Assembly: GCF_018913465.1 (NCBI RefSeq)
Contig: NZ_JABAPM010000002.1
Span: 186,001-250,000, forward strand
Reading direction: 5' to 3'
Origin: Arcanobacterium phocae
GTDB taxonomy: Bacteria; Actinomycetota; Actinomycetes; Actinomycetales; Actinomycetaceae
DNA length: 64,000 nucleotides
Of the stretch, positions 9,682-16,478 are shown piece after piece. The notes under the pieces were generated by a model, which was given only the letters and a program-made list of their open reading frames with translations, was not told the origin of the DNA and did not search any database. Each line of letters starts with the position of its first letter. The stretch's first letter is position 1. The position numbers and the translations under genes are program-made.

Positions 9682-11916
9682 TCATGCATGAGGCATCGGA
9701 AATAGATTTATCTCAGCATCCGTCAAGGCACGTTCTCGCCATCCAAGTTCTACCGCTTCACGCGCCACGACACCTTGCCCTAGATACGGGAACGCAGCCG
9801 GAGAGTTTCCAACTGCCCCCGGGACAAGAGCACGTACCACCCTCAAACCACACGAAGCTACATCAGGGGACGTGATATCAACGATTATGACGCGCTTCCC
9901 TCGAGCTTCAATTTTTTCTACATAGGAAGCAAGAGAATTGTCTTTTAGGTGAGGAACACTATTGGCCTGACGCGTTGCTGGGCGATCAATCAAATGTGCA
10001 ACACGCCGTACAGCACGTGGATCCAGAAATACTTCTTGTTGTACGAGTAAATCGTCAACATCTTTCATATCTTGGCGGAAGTCATCCAGATAGCACCGAT
10101 CGCCGCGCCATTTTTTATAGGATCTGCCAGGCAAGAAGCCTTCTGCAATAGCTTTCCAATGGACTCCCTCTGGATTTAAGAGATCAAGGGCACCTTCTTG
10201 CAACGTTAACGCCTCGCTCCATGCTTTTAACGCAGCATCATCTATCGTTGAACGACACGAGAAACCAACATGTACCAATTGGTGTGAATCATTATGAACG
10301 ATTCCAGCTGCTACAGGCACATCAAACGTGTTATCAAGATGGACCAAGGAAGGGCGCAGAATATCTTGTGAACTCTCAAATAGCTGGCATTGTCCTGGCG
10401 CTAATTCAATACTCGGAAGAGCCTGTGCATTAAGCCACCACACCATCGTGGCATGGCGTTCCAAGATCTCGCTGACTCCTGAACGCGTAGCTTGTTCTAT
10501 TGTTTCGCCTGCCGCAACTCCTGCAAAAGCTGGAAAGTTCACGCGAGGTTCATGGTGGTACTGATTCGTATACCAGTTGACATACACAAGAGAGGCAGGA
10601 ACAAAAACGGGAGAATCCGAACCATAATAACGGCCTTCTACCCATGAAACTGGCAAATCATGAGAGAATTTTTCAAAAGGAAAGCCTGGTTCCGCATATT
10701 GTTGTTCAGAAAACAATACTAATTCTGAAGGATCAAGAACAGGGTAGCCACGTCGAAGAAGGCTATCGTAACTTCCATGAATAGCTGGGAGAAGATCAAT
10801 AAGATTCGAACAGTATCGCTCTACAGACTCCCCGATTGCGGACTTCATGTTATATTCAATTTTTTTCTTTCGTTCCGAACCAGCACAAGTATCAGAAATA
10901 AGCGTGGAACCTTGACAGAATACCGTATTGGCATACCCCGCTACCCGAGCCAAGTCAGTGACTCTAGCTTGTGTTGTGTGAAGAGTTTTAGGCATCGAAG
11001 GAGAATAACGGACCTCATTCAACTCTCTAACTATGCCGAACTTTGAGTCCACCAGGTATGTTGGTGGGTGTATCTGAATTTGTTTTGAGGGTCCGTTAAT
11101 AAAGGAACACTGCAGTACTGCACGCACATCTAGCTGACCATCTAACCCAATTTCCCAGACAGTATCGAGTGGAGATACTCCTTCTTTGTTTTCTACGTCT
11201 TTCTTAATTAGTCCCCTCACCAGATGTGCAAGCATTTCCATTGCAGGATGAGAAGAGATTAAACGACTGAGGAAGTTTCCCCATAACGCTGGTTGTAACT
11301 CTGCCAAATAAACTTCTTTATTGATAGCGTTTCCCCATGATCGTTTCATACAATCAGAAAAACGTGCACCTTTCCCATCTTGAACAACTGGGCCAAACAA
11401 GAATGATCTCGCAGCATAGTCAACCACTGCCCAGGTTATATCTAAAACTTCTAAAGCCCTCACTTCATCAGCAAACAGCTGACGCGACCCAGGGCCTCTA
11501 CATATAAGTAGAAATCCTCCTCGAATAACTTCATACGAGCACTCTCGGATGGTTTTGGAAGAATACTGGGCCTTGACCCCCTCATTATGTAATAATGCCA
11601 CCAAGCGTGTCCCAACAGGTTCATAACCACATACAAGAACCTCAACGCCGCTTTCGCCTTGGTGCACATGACAGTCATTTTCAGCAATAACTGCTTCATT
11701 GCAAGGACGTTCAATTGGAAGCACAGATCCATGCTTAAGAAGCATCTTTTTGAGAGGGACGCCCAAACAATCAAGATCTTGACATTCTTCAGCACGTTTG
11801 ATTTCCTCAATAATGGAATACGTGTCAGCAGTCACAATTATCTTGGCATCATCTGCACAGTGGATCAAAGTACATCCTTCAGAAAGGTGACGAGCCTCAA
11901 GACATAACGAAAACAT
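9682..11916 (-). CDS. Fused ThiF-like/YcaO azoline-forming cyclodehydratase
   Basis: RiPP-modifying enzyme, 744 residues. The N-terminal part (to about 300) resembles the Ocin-ThiF/E1-like leader-binding partner: VLVCGYEPVGTRLVALL is a degenerate nucleotide-fold motif, later FLFGPVVQDGKGARF. The C-terminal part (about 310-744) is a YcaO domain with ATP/Mg-binding motifs AIGESVERY and VSEILERHA, and it ends in a Pro-rich tail (NLFPMPHA) reminiscent of the PxPxP end of azoline-forming YcaOs. Such fused proteins convert Cys/Ser/Thr of a precursor to azolines using ATP. No flavin dehydrogenase gene is nearby, so rings would stay azolines. A 34-residue peptide gene lies directly upstream. Thioamidation is the less likely alternative, as no TfuA is seen. 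Confidence 0.9.
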   Translation of the reverse strand: MFSLCLEARHLSEGCTLIHCADDAKIIVTADTYSIIEEIKRAEECQDLDCLGVPLKKMLLKHGSVLPIERPCNEAVIAENDCHVHQGESGVEVLVCGYEPVGTRLVALLHNEGVKAQYSSKTIRECSYEVIRGGFLLICRGPGSRQLFADEVRALEVLDITWAVVDYAARSFLFGPVVQDGKGARFSDCMKRSWGNAINKEVYLAELQPALWGNFLSRLISSHPAMEMLAHLVRGLIKKDVENKEGVSPLDTVWEIGLDGQLDVRAVLQCSFINGPSKQIQIHPPTYLVDSKFGIVRELNEVRYSPSMPKTLHTTQARVTDLARVAGYANTVFCQGSTLISDTCAGSERKKKIEYNMKSAIGESVERYCSNLIDLLPAIHGSYDSLLRRGYPVLDPSELVLFSEQQYAEPGFPFEKFSHDLPVSWVEGRYYGSDSPVFVPASLVYVNWYTNQYHHEPRVNFPAFAGVAAGETIEQATRSGVSEILERHATMVWWLNAQALPSIELAPGQCQLFESSQDILRPSLVHLDNTFDVPVAAGIVHNDSHQLVHVGFSCRSTIDDAALKAWSEALTLQEGALDLLNPEGVHWKAIAEGFLPGRSYKKWRGDRCYLDDFRQDMKDVDDLLVQQEVFLDPRAVRRVAHLIDRPATRQANSVPHLKDNSLASYVEKIEARGKRVIIVDITSPDVASCGLRVVRALVPGAVGNSPAAFPYLGQGVVAREAVELGWRERALTDAEINLFPMPHA

Positions 11917-11933
11917 CTTCTCTTACCATCCGA

Positions 11934-11992
11934 TTTTCAATACACACTATTGAAAATGTGGAAGGCGATAGATTTCCTACCACCTTCCACAT
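11934..11992 (-). terminator. Tandem hairpins between peptide gene and YcaO (possible attenuator)
   Basis: Two hairpins fill the gap between the peptide stop and the YcaO start. The first has a 10-base stem (11983-11992 with 11956-11965, core CCTTCCACA) and, on the minus strand, is followed by TTTTC. The second is a perfect 9-base repeat (11934-11942 with 11948-11956, TTTTCAATA) with a 5-base loop. The stems share base 11956. A leaky terminator here would give more peptide mRNA than enzyme mRNA, as is common in RiPP operons. The function is inferred. Confidence 0.5.
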
Positions 11993-12004
11993 CACCCATT
12001 TTTG

Positions 12005-12109
12005 CTATGCCCACGCAAAGGTTGGCGTGACTTGAGCGTGATGGCAATGCGGAACAGTAATCTGATCCGTAATAGTTTCGTCTACCTCAATGATTTCAAC
12101 ATCGGACAT
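12005..12109 (-). CDS. Putative RiPP precursor peptide (34 aa)
   Basis: Short gene below usual ORF cut-offs, with a strong Shine-Dalgarno (AGGAGA) five bases before the ATG. The product has an acidic leader, MSDVEIIEVDETITDQ (residues 1-16), then ITVPHCHHAQ (17-26) and VTPTFAWA (27-34). Candidate cyclisable residues are Cys22, Thr28 and Thr30. Cys22 sits among His21, His23 and His24. It lies about 90 bases upstream of the YcaO gene on the same strand and has its own promoter with an iron box. Acidic leader, short Cys/Thr core and adjacent cyclodehydratase are the usual signs of an azol(in)e precursor. I know of no family with this core. The cleavage site is unknown; after Pro20 is attractive given the divergent prolyl-oligopeptidase-like enzyme. 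Confidence 0.8.
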   Translation of the reverse strand: MSDVEIIEVDETITDQITVPHCHHAQVTPTFAWA

Positions 12110-12152
12110 AGTGTTCTCCTCTTTGACGAACATCCTTTTCACTACAGGTTAG

Positions 12153-12171
12153 CCAGGTTAGGCTAACCTAA
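12153..12171. promoter_or_regulatory. DtxR/IdeR-type iron box 1
   Basis: CCAGGTTAGGCTAACCTAA matches the 19-base DtxR/IdeR consensus (TTAGGTTAGSCTAACCTAA) at 17 positions. An extra AGGTTAG half-site at 12146-12152 is in phase nine bases away. The box covers the predicted start point of the minus-strand peptide operon, the arrangement by which iron-loaded DtxR represses. Binding was not tested; the match to the known consensus is direct. Confidence 0.88.
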
Positions 12172-12175
12172 GTCG

Positions 12176-12204
12176 ATTCTAACCATCCAACACTTTTTTC
12201 ACAA
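12176..12204 (-). promoter_or_regulatory. Promoter of the peptide-YcaO-ABC operon
   Basis: On the minus strand TTGTGA (12204-12199) and TAGAAT (12181-12176) are separated by 17 bases, 4/6 and 5/6 matches to the sigma-70 hexamers. The predicted start near 12169 lies inside iron box 1 and gives a leader of about 60 bases before the peptide ATG. Confidence 0.65.
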
Positions 12205-12262
12205 GAACCAAATTTCCCCAACTAAGGTTATCGACACAGTAAGAATGAATTGTTCCAAAGTC

Positions 12263-12291
12263 TTGAACTTAGGCAAACCTAATTATATATT
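12263..12291 (+). promoter_or_regulatory. Promoter of the peptidase-Fec operon
   Basis: TTGAAC (12263-12268) and TATATT (12286-12291) with a 17-base spacer, 4/6 and 5/6 matches to consensus. The start point would fall at 12298-12299, on the ATG at 12299, so the mRNA would be leaderless or nearly so. This argues that the peptidase starts at 12299 rather than at the in-frame ATG 54 bases upstream. Confidence 0.6.
12264..12282. promoter_or_regulatory. DtxR/IdeR-type iron box 2
   Basis: TGAACTTAGGCAAACCTAA matches the 19-base DtxR consensus at 15 positions and overlaps the -35 and spacer of the plus-strand promoter. With box 1, each arm of the divergon has its own site about 110 bases apart, so both arms should be derepressed when iron is low. 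Confidence 0.68.
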
Positions 12292-12298
12292 TTTGTCC

Positions 12299-13543
12299 AT
12301 GCACACTCGATTCCCTTCCTTGATGGAGTATATAGATCTACAACAACATAATGAAAACGCTCAAAGAGCTACGTTGGAGACATTCTCGGACCCCGCATCC
12401 CGCTTTAAAGGGAAGATGAGCCAAATTAATGGATGCGCACATATTCAAGGCACACAAAAATGTTATTTAACGTCCGCGATCTCAAATGAGAATTCTATCT
12501 ATATCGGACACTACGATGCCGCTTGTGCAATAGTTTTCTCTTCAAAAGGTTCAGCTAAGGCACTAGTTACCGGAATCGATCTCCCAGCGGGGAACCGAAT
12601 AGATGTTCTAAGTTACACAGCAAAAAACATATTATTCCGAACATCTTCCTTTATTGACCCTGGAAAAATATGGCGTGTGGATTACCCCTCAGGGAAAGTC
12701 AAGCTTCTAGGATCCCTATCTACCCTTGTCCCCAATCAAGGATTGCACTATCGTCGTCTTTCTTCTTATTCAGTTGATGGCACCAAAATCCCAATCGACT
12801 GCTATGGTTCATTCGATCAACCTCGGCCAACAATAATACACATATATGGAGGTTTTGGAATTAACAATGACCCTTTTTTCTCCTTCCCTATTTATGCTTT
12901 ATGGCTAGCTCAAGGAGGCAATATCGTCCTTGTCCGCAGTCGTGGCGGAAGAGAGTTTGGTCCAGCATGGCATACCGCTGGACAACGATCAGGACGATCT
13001 CTCGTTAGGAAAGACGTTGAAAATAGCGTAAGGACACTCATCCAAGAAAACATATGTAATGCAGATACAACTTTCCTTCATGGCATGTCACATGGCGCGC
13101 TTCTTACAGCAATAACAGCGCTACATGCTCCTGATCTCGTAAAAAATATTATCTGTCAAGTTCCTATAACCAACACCAAGTCTTTATTAAAGAATAAATT
13201 TGGTTCTTCCTGGATAACAGAATATGGAAATCCAGAGAGTGCTGACTGGGATAGGTTCATGGCATCCGAGGATCCAATCTTTTTTTATCCTCGACACAGC
13301 CTCCCCTCAGACTCAACATGCTATATTTCTGGCTATGTTAATGACCAAATAACACCAATAGTTCATTCGGACCAGTTGGCTCAAAAAATGGCAGAAATGG
13401 GATCTCAAGTTACATACAAACGATATAATGTCCCTGGTGACCATCACGGCGCTAAAGATAAAGACACCCGCATAAAACACACATATGAGTTATGGGCTTA
13501 CCTAGAGAAAACGACGTCACACCGTTTTCATAACAATATTTAG
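12299..13543 (+). CDS. Prolyl-oligopeptidase-like serine hydrolase (S9 family)
   Basis: Alpha/beta-hydrolase of the S9 type, 414 residues from the start chosen here (432 if the ATG at 12245 is used). No signal peptide is seen, so it is probably cytoplasmic. The catalytic half has an oxyanion region HIYGGFG, nucleophile Ser in GMSHGA, Asp in YVNDQITP and His in GDHHGA. The N-terminal part (about 160 residues) is much shorter than a full beta-propeller, so access to substrate may be less restricted than in classic POP. It heads the plus-strand arm, seven bases before the metal-chelate permease, and shares its regulatory region with the RiPP peptide. Plausible jobs are leader removal or hydrolysis of the re-imported chelate; sequence cannot decide. 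Confidence 0.82.
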   Translation: MHTRFPSLMEYIDLQQHNENAQRATLETFSDPASRFKGKMSQINGCAHIQGTQKCYLTSAISNENSIYIGHYDAACAIVFSSKGSAKALVTGIDLPAGNRIDVLSYTAKNILFRTSSFIDPGKIWRVDYPSGKVKLLGSLSTLVPNQGLHYRRLSSYSVDGTKIPIDCYGSFDQPRPTIIHIYGGFGINNDPFFSFPIYALWLAQGGNIVLVRSRGGREFGPAWHTAGQRSGRSLVRKDVENSVRTLIQENICNADTTFLHGMSHGALLTAITALHAPDLVKNIICQVPITNTKSLLKNKFGSSWITEYGNPESADWDRFMASEDPIFFYPRHSLPSDSTCYISGYVNDQITPIVHSDQLAQKMAEMGSQVTYKRYNVPGDHHGAKDKDTRIKHTYELWAYLEKTTSHRFHNNI

Positions 13544-13550
13544 GGAAACT

Positions 13551-14579
13551 ATGCTCCTCACAAGAAAATCACGCCTACTAATCACCCTTGTCACCGCAAT
13601 AATTCTCAGTGTCAGCCTGATCCTTGCCATCATGATCGGGGCAAGCGATATCTCAATCAGCTCTACTGTGGATGGAATTTTCTACGCCTTCGGCACGTCG
13701 GATAGTTCACCTACAGACGTCGATTTACAGATCATCAGCGAAATACGAATTCCGCGCGCGCTCCTCGGAGCAACTATCGGCGCGGGGCTCGCTATCTGCG
13801 GGCTCATAACTCAATCTCTTTTACGCAATCCTCTTGGCGATCCATATATTTTAGGTATCTCTTCTGGCGCGTCCGCCGGAGCTGCGCTCGTTATCGTCGT
13901 GGGAGCTTCGAACACGTTGTTGGCTTCATTAGGAGTCACTCTGGGCGCCTTCTTTGGAGCTTTAATCGCAATCGCCGCGGTTTCGTTTCTTGCCACGGCT
14001 GGTGGTGGCGCTTCCCCTACCCGAATTATTTTTGCGGGAATGGCAGTCAGCTATCTGTTTTCCGCCCTCACCAGCCTCATTGCTATTTTGGCGAAGAATG
14101 CTGCAGGAACGAAGTCGGTTATGTTCTGGACGCTTGGTTCACTTGGTTCAGCTTCGTGGAACGACGTCGGGATCGCATCGATCACCACAAGCATCGCGTT
14201 CATTCTGTTCTTTGTTTTTGGACGACGAATCGACGTGTTAAATCTTGGCGACGATTCAGCTCGAGCGTTAGGCACACACCCAGCGTTTTATCGAAATCTT
14301 TTATTTATCATCGTTGCATTTACTATCGCGGTGCTCGTGTCCTTAACCGGCGCAATAGGTTTCATCGGACTTGTGGTTCCACATCTTGCCAAGCTACTGG
14401 TTGGAGAGATGACTCGTTGCGCACTTCCACTCACTGCCTTGCTTGGTGCCATTCTGGTTGTCAACGCAGACATCTGTACACGAATTATGCTGCGCCCCGC
14501 AGAACTTCCTATTGGAATTCTGACCGCCATCGTTGGGACTCCTATGCTCATGGTCCTTATCAAAAAATATGCCTCATAA
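13551..14579 (+). CDS. FecCD-family metal-chelate ABC importer permease
   Basis: Membrane subunit of a siderophore/heme/B12-type importer, 342 residues with about nine or ten hydrophobic segments. Family signatures are RIPRALLGATIGAGLAICG, NPLGDPYILGISSGAS and GFIGLVVPHLAK. Only one permease gene is present, so the channel would be a homodimer. It starts seven bases after the peptidase and 18 bases before the binding protein. The substrate is expected to be an iron (or other metal) chelate because of the upstream iron boxes. Confidence 0.94.
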   Translation: MLLTRKSRLLITLVTAIILSVSLILAIMIGASDISISSTVDGIFYAFGTSDSSPTDVDLQIISEIRIPRALLGATIGAGLAICGLITQSLLRNPLGDPYILGISSGASAGAALVIVVGASNTLLASLGVTLGAFFGALIAIAAVSFLATAGGGASPTRIIFAGMAVSYLFSALTSLIAILAKNAAGTKSVMFWTLGSLGSASWNDVGIASITTSIAFILFFVFGRRIDVLNLGDDSARALGTHPAFYRNLLFIIVAFTIAVLVSLTGAIGFIGLVVPHLAKLLVGEMTRCALPLTALLGAILVVNADICTRIMLRPAELPIGILTAIVGTPMLMVLIKKYAS

Positions 14580-14597
14580 CTATCAAAGGAATACCTT

Positions 14598-15590
14598 ATG
14601 AAAACTAGCAGAAAACTTGTATCGGGAATATGCGTGCTAGCTCTAGTTGGAGCTTTGGGCGCGTGTTCCACTCCTTCTGGAAAAGCAGAAGCTTCAGATT
14701 CTATTGCCTACGATTCTCCGGTAGTAGTGAAGAACTGTGGGCAAGAGACCACACTAACCAGGATTCCAACAAAAATCGTCTCTATGGGAGTCACTGGTTT
14801 GGCGTATCTTCTTGCCGCAGGAGGCGAGAACAATGTTATTGGGCGTGCCAACGAATGGGGCGAACAAGCAGCATCATGGATGGGAAAGCGCGCGGATTCC
14901 ATTCCAGTTATCACAGATGACGCACTTTCGATCGAAGGGCTTATGAGTGTAAAGCCAGACTTGGTGTACGGCGGAGGCTTCGATTCAGCTGGCCTCTCCC
15001 CTTCGAGTGTTGCCGATAAGGGAATTCCCGCGATTGTTGATTCTTCAGAATGCCACTATTTCTACCCAGACCGAACCCCTGATGAATCTTTCACAACTAT
15101 TCTTCGTGAGATCACCCAGCTTGGAAGAATACTGGGAACCGAAGATGCCGCACAAAAAACTGTACAAGATCTTCAGACTCGCATCGCAGAAATCAAAAAC
15201 GAACAACCCGGTCATGGAGAACGAGTCTCCTATGCCTACTACTTCGGCGAAGACGATGGCTTGTTTAGTTACGGAGAACAAGGTGTCATTGGTGATATCA
15301 ACAAAACACTTGGCATCCATTCGGCAATCGATCCGAACTACCATCCACACCAAGGCCCGCTCGCACCCGAAGTATTCGTGAAATCTGATCCAGATATGAT
15401 CATCATTCTGACGGGCATGGGCGGTGCAACCAAAGAAAGCACGCTCAAACGGCTTGAAAAGATTCCAGGATATGGCGATATGAAAGCAGTTAAAAATAAC
15501 CGGATCTACTATGCGGAATCTGCGATGGCCTACGCCTCCCCTAGTGCCATTTACGGAACTATCGATCTTGCCCAACAGCTCAAAAAATAA
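14598..15590 (+). CDS. FecB-type metal-chelate binding lipoprotein
   Basis: Surface lipoprotein of 330 residues that delivers a metal chelate to the permease. The signal peptide ends in lipobox ALGAC. The mature protein has the class III (periplasmic-binding-protein-like II) pattern: two lobes joined by a long helix, with TRIPTKIVSMG near the start, SVKPDLVYGGG and FVKSDPDMIIIL. A good Shine-Dalgarno (AAAGGAA) precedes the ATG. It is the specificity subunit and would be the best test of whether the peptide at 12005-12109 is the ligand. Confidence 0.92.
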   Translation: MKTSRKLVSGICVLALVGALGACSTPSGKAEASDSIAYDSPVVVKNCGQETTLTRIPTKIVSMGVTGLAYLLAAGGENNVIGRANEWGEQAASWMGKRADSIPVITDDALSIEGLMSVKPDLVYGGGFDSAGLSPSSVADKGIPAIVDSSECHYFYPDRTPDESFTTILREITQLGRILGTEDAAQKTVQDLQTRIAEIKNEQPGHGERVSYAYYFGEDDGLFSYGEQGVIGDINKTLGIHSAIDPNYHPHQGPLAPEVFVKSDPDMIIILTGMGGATKESTLKRLEKIPGYGDMKAVKNNRIYYAESAMAYASPSAIYGTIDLAQQLKK

Positions 15591-15595
15591 CACTC

Positions 15596-16360
15596 ATGTC
15601 TGATTTCCCTCTCTCAGTACGAAACGCTTCCATCAGCTTCGGAGAACGAACAGTTCTTAACCACGTTTCTTTCAATGTTTTACCTAACCGAATTTTGGGG
15701 ATTGCGGGCCCCAATGGTTCTGGTAAAACCACGTTGTTACGGTCACTCTTCGGTGCACAACCATTACACGAGGGGGAAATCAGACTATTCGATGTGCCTC
15801 TTAAAAAGCTCAAGCCTTCGCAGATTTCGACCCAGTTAGCTGTTGTTTCTCAATTCGAATATGACGCAAGCCGTATGAGAGTGTGGGATCTTGTTATGCT
15901 TGGCCGTGCCCCGCATCGCAAAGACATGCAAGGATACAGCAAAGTTGACGTGACACATACGCAGCGTGCGCTGTCATTAGTCGGCATGTCCGACGCGAAG
16001 GATCGTTATCTCCACTCTTTATCGGGAGGTGAACGGCAGCGTGCGCTCATTGCGCGTGCACTCGCCCAAGACTGCCCGTGTATTGTGCTTGACGAACCCA
16101 CAAATCATCTAGATATCACTTATCAGCATCAGATCCTGGCTCTCATACGTGAGCTATCAACAACCGCAGTTATCGTACTTCACGATCTCAACCTTGTCTC
16201 TCGATATTGCGATGACGTTATCGTGTTAAAAGACGGAAAGGTCGCCTGCTACGGGACGCCATCCGATGTACTCACGCCCTCAACCATCAGAGAAACATAT
16301 GATATCGATACGTTAGAAGTCCGCGATTCTGGAATGAAACAATTTATCTTTCGTGGCTAA
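15596..16360 (+). CDS. FecE/FhuC-type ABC importer ATPase
   Basis: Cytoplasmic ATPase of the same importer, 254 residues, starting five bases after the binding protein. Motifs are Walker A GPNGSGKTT, signature SLSGGERQRALIARAL, Walker B CIVLDEPTNHLD and the switch His in VLHDLNLVSRYCDD. It closes the four-gene plus-strand arm. No terminator hairpin is evident before the next promoter region. Confidence 0.94.
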   Translation: MSDFPLSVRNASISFGERTVLNHVSFNVLPNRILGIAGPNGSGKTTLLRSLFGAQPLHEGEIRLFDVPLKKLKPSQISTQLAVVSQFEYDASRMRVWDLVMLGRAPHRKDMQGYSKVDVTHTQRALSLVGMSDAKDRYLHSLSGGERQRALIARALAQDCPCIVLDEPTNHLDITYQHQILALIRELSTTAVIVLHDLNLVSRYCDDVIVLKDGKVACYGTPSDVLTPSTIRETYDIDTLEVRDSGMKQFIFRG

Positions 16361-16371
16361 ATATTCGCGCA

Positions 16372-16398
16372 TGTAACACATCTGTAACGATCTGTAAC
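16372..16398. promoter_or_regulatory. Three TGTAAC direct repeats upstream of the Fbp-type importer
   Basis: TGTAAC occurs at 16372-16377, 16383-16388 and 16393-16398, spaced 11 and 10 bases, close to one helical turn. In-phase direct repeats are typical targets of OmpR-family or GlnR-like regulators bound in tandem. They lie about 80 bases before the start of the binding protein at 16479. The regulator is unknown. Confidence 0.5.
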
Positions 16399-16478
16399 AG
16401 AAAATGCTCCCTAAAAAGGCATCATGTGTGAGACTGTGGAATCATCACAATGATGTGATTTATGCAAAGGAGCAACCA

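Noticed and set aside
12245-12298. Upstream in-frame ATG for the S9 hydrolase
   Set aside because: The extra codons overlap the second iron box and promoter, and no ribosome site is present; 12299 is preferred.
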